Source: an uncultured Clostridia bacterium (GTDB taxonomy: Bacteria > Bacillota > Clostridia > TANB77 > CAG-508). From it: a stretch of 5,279 nt of DNA. A program made the position numbers and the translations under genes. Below are positions 1 through 4,519 of this stretch, in pieces. The stretch spans positions 1 to 5,279 of the forward strand of contig CAKPLQ010000061.1 in the NCBI GenBank assembly GCA_934167685.1. The letters are read 5' to 3'. Positions within the stretch are counted from its first letter, which is position 1; the number at the start of each line of letters is the position of its first letter. The notes below the pieces were generated by a model that worked only from the letters and a program-made list of their open reading frames with translations, was not told where the DNA came from and did not search any database.

Positions 1-93
1 TATTAAGTTTGAACCTAGTACAAAAAAATCTGTTGACATTATTGTTACAATCATTAATATTGCTAATATCTTTTTAATGATTTTTCTTTCCAT
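1..93 (-). CDS. Secreted protein, N-terminal signal peptide only (partial)
   Basis: Only the first 31 codons are in the window; the gene runs off the left edge. The start is the ATG at 93-91, preceded by GGAGGT at 106-101 with a 7-base spacer. The encoded start is basic (MERKIIKK) followed by a hydrophobic stretch (ILAILMIVTIM) and then STDFFVLGSNLI, which is a plausible Sec signal peptide and early mature region. From memory, large secreted or surface proteins of gut Clostridia often begin with a similar hydrophobic segment followed by a DF-x-x-LG-type motif, so a big repeat-containing surface protein is a fair guess, but nothing beyond residue 31 can be seen. It lies 24 bp downstream of the VanW/G5 gene on the same strand with no terminator between, so the two are probably co-transcribed. 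Confidence 0.7.
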   Translation of the reverse strand, partial: MERKIIKKILAILMIVTIMSTDFFVLGSNLI

Positions 94-117
94 ATCTTTT
101 ACCTCCATTTTTTATAT

Positions 118-1836
118 TTATTGTCCGCCTGTTCCAACACGAACTATTCTCTTCATTGCGTTATATGTATCTTTTGACAATAGTGTTGTTGAAACCACCT
201 GACCATTTAACTTAGTTACTTTATATGCCTCTACCTTTCTTCCATTGCTTCCTGCTTGAACAACTTTCTGTTGACCTGCTGGTAAACTAGGGTCTGAGAT
301 ATACTGTGTTGTTGGTTCGATTGTTGCAATTTTTTTAGTTTCTATTGAGATATCATACTCAACCTCTTCTTTTATTCCCCAAACTTGGATTGTAGCAACT
401 CCATTTTGAACTGTTGCTGTTATCCTTATAGGATATTTTCTTGAATTCACAAATTTAAAATCTTGTGAACCCCAAACTACTGTTGCATCTTTCCCAGCTG
501 GTAAATACGATGTTACAAATTGATGATTTCTTCTTGTTGTTATTTTTAGATTTGCCATTACTACTGCATCATATAATGTAGAAGATATTTGACAAATACC
601 TCCACCTAAACCATCTACTACTGCACCATTAGAATATGTTGCTGCCATTTTATATCCTGCTTTTATAGTTCTTTCTCCTACAACTTTGTTATACGAAAAC
701 TCTTCGTTTGGTAATAAAACTGTACCATTTATTTTATTTGCTGCTAACTTTAAATTTGTTGTTCTGTTTGCATTTCCTGCATTATAATTTGTAGAAAATG
801 TTGCTAGCAAGTCTGGAAAAGCTTCTGTTCCTATATCTTTTACTGTTTTTGTAGGCTTAGTTATTTTTAGTGGAATTTCATATTCTTCTTTTTCTTCTGT
901 TAATAATTGTTTTGCTGCATCCACATCAAAATCTATTCCTTCTTCTTCTGGATATACTGTAAATGGGTCTTTTGTGTAATATGCATCTTGAACTTCTTTG
1001 TAAACTTCTTCATGTATCTTGTTTATATCTATTTTATCTGGCGTTGCATCAATCATTTTTAGTTCAAGTTTTTGTTCATCTTCTGTATTTGTATCTAAAA
1101 CAGTATATATATCTTCTAGTAATTTATCTTGGTCAACCATTTTTCCTGCTTTTCCTGAAGTTATTATTAACTTGCCTATATCTTTATCTACATAATAGCT
1201 TGATTGAGCAACTGCATCTTCTATACTGTTATTTACATTTTGAGCTATCTGATTTATCATATCAGTATCTATTGTTACATTTAAGTCTATATTTTTTCCT
1301 TTTATCCATGTTTTCAATATCTCAAAATTATCTTGAAATATATTTCCTACTCTTCCATTTTCATATGCTTGTTCTACTGCATCATCTACTTGATATTTAA
1401 CTTCTAATGCTTCATATGTTGTTGATGTTTCATACTTACCATGTGTTAAATATATCTGTTTTTCTGCTTTTGTCCCATATATGTTATTTAATTTTTCGAC
1501 TGCTTCTTCTTTTGTAAGATTAGAAATATCTATATTACTGACTGTTGTTCCCTTTATCATCTTAGTATTTTTGATATTTACAATTGCAAATACTGTAGAA
1601 AACAATGCTATGAGAATTACCATTATTGCAATTATAACTAATATTACCCAAAACTTATTATTGTGTTTTTCTTCTAATTCTGGTTCTGGTTTAGTTTCCT
1701 TTTCTATTTTTTTTTTCTCTGTTTCAATTTTTTCAATCTCTTTATTTTGCTCTGTATTTTTTTGTTTTTCTTGTGTTTCTTCTAATAGCTGAATATCGCT
1801 ATCTTTTTCTTTTACTTCCTCTTTAATTTCTACCAT
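118..1836 (-). CDS. VanW family protein with peptidoglycan-binding and G5 domains (YoaR-like), membrane anchored
   Basis: This 572-residue protein starts at the ATG at 1836-1834, chosen because AAAGGAG (1850-1844) lies 7 bases upstream; an in-frame ATG at 1875 has no such site and lies on the -10 region. Layout: residues 1-60 form a Glu/Lys-rich, probably coiled-coil cytoplasmic tail; 62-87 are one hydrophobic membrane span (FWVILVIIAIMVILIALF...); about 95-330 resemble the PG_binding_4 region of YoaR-like proteins; about 347-480 are the VanW domain, with LLPNEEFSYN (374-383), GLGGGICQISSTLY (409-422, including Cys415) and RNHQFVTSYLPAGKDATV; about 495-568 are a G5 domain ending in IVRVGT. 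The order TM-PG_binding_4-VanW-G5 is common in Clostridia. VanW was named from a vancomycin-resistance cluster but its biochemical role is unknown, and no van genes are nearby. An envelope role, outside the membrane, is inferred from the domains. Family assignment is firm; function is not. Confidence 0.93.
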   Translation of the reverse strand: MVEIKEEVKEKDSDIQLLEETQEKQKNTEQNKEIEKIETEKKKIEKETKPEPELEEKHNNKFWVILVIIAIMVILIALFSTVFAIVNIKNTKMIKGTTVSNIDISNLTKEEAVEKLNNIYGTKAEKQIYLTHGKYETSTTYEALEVKYQVDDAVEQAYENGRVGNIFQDNFEILKTWIKGKNIDLNVTIDTDMINQIAQNVNNSIEDAVAQSSYYVDKDIGKLIITSGKAGKMVDQDKLLEDIYTVLDTNTEDEQKLELKMIDATPDKIDINKIHEEVYKEVQDAYYTKDPFTVYPEEEGIDFDVDAAKQLLTEEKEEYEIPLKITKPTKTVKDIGTEAFPDLLATFSTNYNAGNANRTTNLKLAANKINGTVLLPNEEFSYNKVVGERTIKAGYKMAATYSNGAVVDGLGGGICQISSTLYDAVVMANLKITTRRNHQFVTSYLPAGKDATVVWGSQDFKFVNSRKYPIRITATVQNGVATIQVWGIKEEVEYDISIETKKIATIEPTTQYISDPSLPAGQQKVVQAGSNGRKVEAYKVTKLNGQVVSTTLLSKDTYNAMKRIVRVGTGGQ

Positions 1837-1863
1837 ATTTTTACTCCTTTTCTCTCTTTTTAT

Positions 1864-1892
1864 ATCATACCACATTTTTCAAAATTTGACAA
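1864..1892 (-). promoter_or_regulatory. Sigma-A-type promoter for the VanW/G5 gene
   Basis: On the minus strand TTGTCA (1892-1887) and TATGAT (1869-1864) are separated by exactly 17 bases, each one mismatch from consensus. Transcription would start near 1857, giving a leader of about 20 bases that carries the AAAGGAG site of the VanW gene. The run of A on the minus strand just upstream (1893-1900) could act as an UP element. Confidence 0.75.
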
Positions 1893-1976
1893 TTTTTTTT
1901 TGCATTAATCTAAGATTTTCTTTAATAATTTATATGTTTTTTTTGATTTTTTATTACTTTTCAAAAAAAATTACAT

Positions 1977-1990
1977 TTTTTTCGAAAAAA
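1977..1990. repeat. 14-bp A/T palindrome upstream of the CBM25 promoter
   Basis: TTTTTTCGAAAAAA is a perfect palindrome ending 3 bases before the -35 box of the plus-strand promoter. An overlapping second inverted arrangement (AAAAAAAT, 3 bases, ATTTTTTT) lies at about 1964-1982. It could be an UP element/bent DNA or an operator. The low complexity means it may also be chance in an AT-rich spacer. Confidence 0.35.
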
Positions 1991-1993
1991 CAC

Positions 1994-2022
1994 TTGAATA
2001 TTGTAAAATTTAATAATATAAT
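1994..2022 (+). promoter_or_regulatory. Sigma-A-type promoter for the CBM25 gene
   Basis: TTGAAT (1994-1999) and a consensus TATAAT (2017-2022) are 17 bases apart. Transcription should start near 2028-2030, leaving a leader of about 25 bases with the AAGGAG ribosome site at 2040-2045. This also argues against the longer reading frame that opens at 1886, since that start lies upstream of the promoter. Confidence 0.8.
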
Positions 2023-2053
2023 AAGACCAACAAAAGATGAAGGAGTTTTAAAA

Positions 2054-2524
2054 ATGGAGTTAACAAAGAATATTTTTTTTAATACAGATAAATTAATCGA
2101 AAATAGTAAAGTAAAAATATCATATACTGGTACATTTTTCCAAGACAATTCTGAAAAAGTGTTTTTTCATTATGGATTTGGCGAAAATTGGGACGATGTA
2201 AAAGATGTTCTAATGGAAAAAACAGAACTTGGATTTCAAACAGAAATAGAACTTTCTTCTAGTGAAACATTCAATTTTTGTTTATTTAATGAAAAAGGCG
2301 AATGGGATAACAACTTTGGAAACAACTACATTTTCCCTATCGAAAAAAATCCTGTAGAACTTATCGTTTTAGATGACGAACCAGTTTCTTTAGGACATGC
2401 AAGAAGATTAAGAAAATCTTATATATGGAGTAAAAAAATACGTTTAGCTGTTTATAAAATAATCACTTATTTACCAAAATTAATTTCTGGTAATTATAAG
2501 AAAAAAGCAACTAATCAACAATAA
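2054..2524 (+). CDS. CBM25 carbohydrate-binding protein, small, cytoplasmic, basic C-terminal tail
   Basis: The 156-residue protein starts at the ATG at 2054, 8 bases after AAGGAG (2040-2045). Residues about 15-95 read as a family-25 carbohydrate-binding module: SYTGTFF, then a strand with HYGFGENWDDV (39-49), a GF-x-x-EIEL strand, FNFCLFNEKG and the characteristic WDNNFGNNYIF (84-94). Trp46, Trp84 and Tyr92 are the likely stacking residues. CBM25 modules bind starch/glycogen-type alpha-glucans, usually as part of secreted amylases; here there is no signal peptide and no catalytic domain. Residues 113-156 form a basic tail (GHARRLRKSYIW, KKIRLAVYKIITYL, GNYKKK) that may pair with a membrane, a nucleic acid or a partner. 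A role at intracellular glycogen or in envelope polysaccharide metabolism is inference. Alone on the plus strand, with its own promoter and terminator. Confidence 0.85.
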   Translation: MELTKNIFFNTDKLIENSKVKISYTGTFFQDNSEKVFFHYGFGENWDDVKDVLMEKTELGFQTEIELSSSETFNFCLFNEKGEWDNNFGNNYIFPIEKNPVELIVLDDEPVSLGHARRLRKSYIWSKKIRLAVYKIITYLPKLISGNYKKKATNQQ

Positions 2525-2534
2525 TAATGAAATA

Positions 2535-2590
2535 AAAAAAATAATGAAGCAAACTTTTGTCTAATAATAGAGTTTACTTCATTATTTTTT
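2535..2590. terminator. Bidirectional intrinsic terminator between convergent genes
   Basis: Left arm AATAATGAAGCAAACT (2540-2555) pairs with AGTTTACTTCATTATT (2571-2586) with a single C/A mismatch; the loop is 15 bases. The A run (2534-2540) and the T run (2585-2590) flank the stem, so it can end transcription from the CBM25 gene (plus) and from the dehydrogenase (minus), whose stop codon begins one base away. The loop sequence TTTTGTCTAATAAT recurs in the hairpin at 4207-4253. Confidence 0.85.
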
Positions 2591-3304
2591 CTATACAATT
2601 ACCCATCCGCCATTAACAGAAATTATTTGCCCAGTTGTATAATTATCTTCAACAAGCCACTCTGCACACTTAGCAATATCAGCTGTATTTCCAACTCTTT
2701 CTAGCGGAATTTCATTTTCTATATTTTTTATATCTTGTTCGCTTAATTTTTTATTCATATCTGTATCAATTATTCCCGGAGCAATAGAATTCACTCTTAT
2801 ATTTGATGGTCCTAGCTCTTTAGCCAAAGATTTAGTCATAGCATCAATCCCCGCTTTACTAATAGAATAAATTGATTCACATGATGCACCAACCATTCCC
2901 CATATAGATGAAATATTTATTATACAGCCTTTTTTTCTAGCTGTCATTGTTGGCAAAACTTCTTGTATTACGCAAAAGGTCGAATATAAATTATTATTAA
3001 TTATTTCATTCCAATCCTCATCTGTTACATCTATAAACATTTTTTCTTGTGCTATGCCTGCATTATTTATTAATACATCAATTTTGCCATACCTATTTAT
3101 AACATCTTTTATCATTTGACGTACTTCTATTCTTTTAGATACATTCGCTCTGTAAATATCTATGTTTTCATTTTCCTGTTTTAATTTTTGTGCCTCTTCT
3201 TTTGACTTATTATAATTTGCTATCACTTTATAACCTTTTTGTGACATCCTTTTTGCAATTTCTCTTCCAATTCCTCGTGACGCTCCTGTAACTAATATTA
3301 CCAT
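2591..3304 (-). CDS. SDR oxidoreductase, FabG-like; likely EF-P 5-aminopentanone reductase (YmfI type)
   Basis: The 237-residue, full-length classical short-chain dehydrogenase starts at ATG 3304-3302, 7 bases after AAAGGAG (3318-3312). Visible motifs: cofactor loop TGASRGIG (6-13), NNAG (80-83), Asn105, catalytic Ser133, Tyr146 and Lys150 (YSISK), PGIIDTDM (176-183) and TGQIISVNGGW near the C-terminus. NAD(P)H-dependent carbonyl reduction is firm. No fatty-acid synthesis gene is nearby. SSIWG...GASCE just before the active Tyr and the terminal VNGGW are, as I recall, typical of B. subtilis YmfI and relatives, which reduce the 5-aminopentanone group on the lysine of elongation factor P; I prefer that over acyl-carrier-protein reduction at about 0.6. 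It follows the tRNA terminator (3340-3378). A weak promoter (TTAATT, 16 bp, TATAAA) can be drawn through that terminator, but readthrough is equally possible. Confidence 0.92.
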   Translation of the reverse strand: MVILVTGASRGIGREIAKRMSQKGYKVIANYNKSKEEAQKLKQENENIDIYRANVSKRIEVRQMIKDVINRYGKIDVLINNAGIAQEKMFIDVTDEDWNEIINNNLYSTFCVIQEVLPTMTARKKGCIINISSIWGMVGASCESIYSISKAGIDAMTKSLAKELGPSNIRVNSIAPGIIDTDMNKKLSEQDIKNIENEIPLERVGNTADIAKCAEWLVEDNYTTGQIISVNGGWVIV

Positions 3305-3339
3305 TTTTTCTCTCCTTTGCTAAATAGCTTTTATATAAT

Positions 3340-3378
3340 AAAAAAGCCAGTAATTAAGCTTTTCGCAAAACTACTGAC
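3340..3378 (-). terminator. Intrinsic terminator of the tRNA operon
   Basis: On the minus strand GTCAGTAGTT (3378-3369) pairs with AATTACTGGC (3355-3346) through 10 pairs including two G-T wobbles, followed at once by a run of T (3345 down). It begins 4 bases after the CCA of tRNA-Thr, so it ends the tRNA transcript before the dehydrogenase gene. An alternative inner stem (AAAAGC/GCTTTT) overlaps it. Confidence 0.8.
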
Positions 3379-3382
3379 AATA

Positions 3383-3459
3383 TGGAGCCACTTCTCAGAT
3401 TCGAACTGAGGACCCCCGCATTACAAGTGCGGTGCTCTGGCCAACTGAGCTAAAGTGGC
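3383..3459 (-). tRNA. tRNA-Thr (TGT)
   Basis: The 77-base tRNA folds fully: acceptor GCCACTT/AAGTGGC, D arm GCTC/GAGC, anticodon stem CCGCA/TGCGG with loop CTTGTAA (anticodon TGT at 3425-3423), T arm CTCAG/CTGAG with TTCGAAT loop, discriminator T and encoded CCA (3385-3383). It reads ACA and, with wobble, other Thr codons. Last of three tRNA genes, only 4 bases downstream of tRNA-Glu. Confidence 0.97.
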
Positions 3460-3463
3460 ATTC

Positions 3464-3538
3464 TGGTGACCCCTACGGGAATCGAACCCATGTCTCCGCC
3501 GTGAAAGGGCGATGTCTTAACCGCTTGACCAAGGGGCC
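3464..3538 (-). tRNA. tRNA-Glu (TTC)
   Basis: The 75-base tRNA has acceptor GGCCCCT/AGGGGTC (second pair G-T), anticodon loop CTTTCAC (anticodon TTC at 3505-3503) between TCGCC and GGCGG, T arm ATGGG/CCCGT with loop TTCGATT, discriminator A and encoded CCA. The acceptor start and anticodon are typical of bacterial tRNA-Glu. Middle gene of the cluster; preceded by the hairpin at 3547-3583. Confidence 0.97.
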
Positions 3539-3546
3539 TTATATAC

Positions 3547-3583
3547 AAAGAACTAAATAATTTATTCAATTATTTAGTTCTTT
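3547..3583. repeat. Perfect 16-bp hairpin between tRNA-Lys and tRNA-Glu
   Basis: AAAGAACTAAATAATT (3547-3562) and its exact reverse complement (3568-3583) surround a 5-base loop. The right arm abuts the encoded CCA of tRNA-Lys, and the left arm ends 8 bases before mature tRNA-Glu. On the transcribed strand the hairpin ends in TTT then GTATAT, so it could be a partial terminator that sets Lys above Glu and Thr, or a processing spacer cut by a double-strand RNase. Only two of its pairs are G-C, so terminator strength is doubtful. Confidence 0.7.
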
Positions 3584-3659
3584 TGGTGAGCTATCCGCGA
3601 CTCGAACGCGGGACAACTTGATTAAAAGTCAAGTGCTCTACCACCTGAGCTAATAGCCC
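3584..3659 (-). tRNA. tRNA-Lys (TTT)
   Basis: The 76-base tRNA has acceptor GGGCTAT/ATAGCTC (second pair G-T), D arm GCTC/GAGC, anticodon stem CTTGA/TCAAG with loop CTTTTAA (anticodon TTT at 3626-3624), T arm CCGCG/CGCGG with loop TTCGAGT, discriminator A and encoded CCA (3586-3584). First gene of the tRNA transcript, about 20 bases downstream of the predicted start. Confidence 0.97.
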
Positions 3660-3687
3660 GTATGCATGTATTGCACAACGCTTTTAT

Positions 3688-3716
3688 ATATTACACTATT
3701 TTTCGGCAATTGTCAA
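3688..3716 (-). promoter_or_regulatory. Promoter of the tRNA-Lys-Glu-Thr operon
   Basis: A consensus TTGACA (3716-3711) is followed, after 17 bases, by TAATAT (3693-3688); overlapping TATATA and TATAAA hexamers lie just downstream at longer spacing. It sits between the DUF1858 stop codon and tRNA-Lys, so the tRNA genes need not depend on the upstream gene. A long A-rich tract on the minus strand upstream of the -35 box (roughly 3751-3721) resembles the UP elements of strong stable-RNA promoters. Confidence 0.75.
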
Positions 3717-3752
3717 TACATTTTTAAAATTTTTTTTATTTTTTTGAATTTT

Positions 3753-3938
3753 TTATGCATTTAGTTTTGCTACAACTTCTTCTACATCTATTCCATGAAC
3801 TTCACAAGCTTCTTCTAATGTTTCCATTTGAGATGCTGGACAGCCTAAACAATGCATTCCACATTCCATTAATATTTCTGCTTTTTCTGGAGCAATTTCT
3901 AAAATTTCTCCAATTTTTGTATCTTTATTAAATTTCAT
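3753..3938 (-). CDS. DUF1858 domain protein (hybrid-cluster-associated redox disulfide type)
   Basis: The complete 61-residue cytoplasmic protein starts at ATG 3938-3936, 5 bases after AGGAGGT (3950-3944), the strongest ribosome site here. It opens with the family's DTKIGEILEIAPEKAEILMECGMHC pattern (residues 6-30; E-x-A-x-x-L-x-x-x-G-M-x-C), continues with LGCPAS (31-36) and ends with ETLEEACEVHGIDVEEVV (39-56). Cys26, Cys30, Cys33 and Cys45 are present, giving C-x3-C-x2-C plus one. The family is small and often encoded alone or fused beside hybrid-cluster (prismane) proteins or other redox enzymes; a disulfide or metal-linked redox role is supposed but not proven. No partner gene lies beside it here. 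Transcribed alone from the promoter at 4024-4052, with a stem-loop in its leader; a T-rich stretch follows the stop, but no clear terminator hairpin is seen. Confidence 0.92.
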   Translation of the reverse strand: MKFNKDTKIGEILEIAPEKAEILMECGMHCLGCPASQMETLEEACEVHGIDVEEVVAKLNA

Positions 3939-3981
3939 TTTTGACCTCCTCTATTCTCAATTAAGCCTTTAATATAGCTTT

Positions 3982-4020
3982 TTCATATAGTAGTAAAGTT
4001 ATCCCTTCCTATTATATGAA
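3982..4020 (-). promoter_or_regulatory. Stem-loop in the leader of the DUF1858 gene
   Basis: TTCATATAGTAG (3982-3993) and CTATTATATGAA (4009-4020) form a 12-bp inverted repeat with one mismatch around a 15-base loop. It would begin within a few bases of the transcript start and lies about 30 bases ahead of the ribosome site. It may be a stabilising 5' hairpin, an operator overlapping the start, or chance. The minus-strand hexamer TATAAT inside one arm (4017-4012) is an alternative -10 box with no good -35 box. Confidence 0.5.
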
Positions 4021-4023
4021 AAT

Positions 4024-4052
4024 ATTTTATCATAAATACGCAAAATTTGCAA
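4024..4052 (-). promoter_or_regulatory. Probable promoter of the DUF1858 gene
   Basis: TTGCAA (4052-4047) and TAAAAT (4029-4024) on the minus strand are 17 bases apart. Both differ modestly from consensus, so this is a fair rather than strong match. Start would be near 4017, inside the inverted repeat at 3982-4020. Confidence 0.5.
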
Positions 4053-4070
4053 TGCTATTTGTTGCTTGTA

Positions 4071-4095
4071 CTAAAAAAATTCATAATTTTTTTAG
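4071..4095. repeat. Short A/T hairpin
   Basis: CTAAAAAAATT (4071-4081) and AATTTTTTTAG (4085-4095) are perfect 11-base complements around CAT. With almost no G-C pairs it would be a weak terminator. It lies upstream of the DUF1858 promoter and might insulate it from transcription arriving from the FGE-fold gene. Confidence 0.35.
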
Positions 4096-4206
4096 TTTTA
4101 ACAAATTTCTACCATTCCATCTCATCGTAATTTTCCTTTTATTATAATAACCCGATTTATTTTTGCTTTTAATTATAAATTTAAATTCATTCGAATATCT
4201 TGACAT
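4096..4206. other. AT-rich spacer, nothing recognised
   Basis: This is part of the 467-base gene-free stretch 3939-4405. I see no ribosome site with an open frame, no RNA gene and no clear repeat here. The rest of the stretch is accounted for by the promoter, leader hairpin, A/T hairpin, terminator and long hairpin listed separately. Confidence 0.6.
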
Positions 4207-4253
4207 AAAAATGAACCCTCTTTATTAAACTTTTTTGTCTAATAATGGGGTTC
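4207..4253 (-). terminator. Probable terminator downstream of the FGE-fold gene
   Basis: On the minus strand GAACCC (4253-4248) pairs with GGGTTC (4218-4213), and an inner TTATTA/TAATAA stem (4245-4240 with 4227-4222) extends it; a T run (4211-4207) follows after one A. The loop contains ATTATTAGACAAAA, the same 14 bases found in the loop of the terminator at 2535-2590. It would end the transcript of the gene at 4406-5279 after about 200 bases of untranslated RNA. Confidence 0.65.
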
Positions 4254-4276
4254 GCTTAGGTGTAGCCTAGTCCGGT

Positions 4277-4329
4277 GAGGAGACGACTCACACATTGTTG
4301 CTTCGCATCATGTGTGAACCGTCTTCCTC
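4277..4329. other. Long imperfect hairpin downstream of the putative variable repeat
   Basis: The outer stem GAGGAGACG (4277-4285) pairs with CGTCTTCCTC (4320-4329, one bulged T). After a 2x2 internal loop follows a perfect 8-bp stem, TCACACAT (4288-4295) with ATGTGTGA (4310-4317), and at the tip TGC-TTC-GCA (4299-4307). Read on the minus strand, the tip is GCGAAGC, a DNA triloop known to be exceptionally stable. The element is richer in G+C than the AT-rich DNA on its left. It lies 76 bases past the stop codon of the FGE-fold gene and is followed by a separate terminator, so it is not needed as one. DGR targets are known to need a hairpin or cruciform after the variable repeat; this is a candidate, though farther from the VR than in the Bordetella phage system. 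Confidence 0.6.
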
Positions 4330-4381
4330 TCGTTCTAATTTTTATATTTAATTCTTTGGTTGAGCCCATTCTAGTGTATCG

Positions 4382-4420
4382 CTGTACAGGACTCAGTGCT
4401 ACGATTTAATAAAGTGCTAC
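4382..4420. repeat. Short direct repeat and palindrome flanking the FGE-fold stop codon
   Basis: AGTGCTAC occurs at 4395-4402 and again at 4413-4420, 18 bases apart, with the stop codon between. A looser third copy, AGTGTATCG, begins at 4373. CTGTACAG (4382-4389) is a perfect 8-bp palindrome. The 18-base shift equals six codons, so the second copy is in frame with the first. Confidence 0.5.
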
Positions 4421-4519
4421 ACGAAACCCGATGTTGCCGACGTAACCGGTCGTACTGTAGTCGTAACGGTAAGCTGCTGGAAGACCGCTGCCAATGCAAT
4501 TATAATCGCCCCCGCGTAG
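4406..4519 (-). other. Putative DGR variable repeat (VR) at the 3' end of the FGE-fold gene
   Basis: The segment runs from the RGG codons to the stop. Bases 4441-4500 are 32/60 G+C, clearly above the rest of the gene. Between RGG and IGFRVALY there are 25 codons (4507-4433), of which 22 end in T or C; they encode a chemically mixed run including D, Y, C, I, G, S, V and four Tyr from TAC or TAT. In DGRs, template AAY (Asn) codons are changed at their adenines, giving NNY codons that cannot become stops, flanked by a fixed end such as GFRV (the IMH region, here about 4432-4409). The pattern is seen directly; the DGR reading is inference, since no template repeat or reverse transcriptase is in the window. 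Confidence 0.7.

Noticed and set aside
963..1792. Two plus-strand open frames (963-1400 and 1481-1792) opposite the VanW/G5 gene
   Set aside because: They lie antisense to a well-supported gene, have no ribosome site, and give Leu/Phe/Ser/Tyr-rich low-complexity products typical of the reverse strand of an AT-rich gene.
118..1836. A vancomycin-resistance gene
   Set aside because: The VanW domain alone does not confer resistance, and no vanA/H/X/R/S-like gene is present; the YoaR-like architecture is widespread in susceptible Bacillota.
1837..1875. N-terminal extension of the VanW protein by 13 residues
   Set aside because: The upstream ATG overlaps the -10 box and lacks a ribosome site, while the ATG at 1836 has AAAGGAG at ideal spacing.
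1886..2053. Longer CBM25 reading frame starting at 1886, and a minus-strand 64-codon frame at 1954-2148
   Set aside because: The extension contains the promoter TTGAAT-17-TATAAT and encodes a Phe/Ile-rich string; the minus frame overlaps the CBM25 gene and has no signals.
3939..4405. A DGR template repeat or a reverse-transcriptase fragment in the gap
   Set aside because: I found no second copy of the 4406-4519 segment and no RT motif (such as YADD) in any frame of the window.
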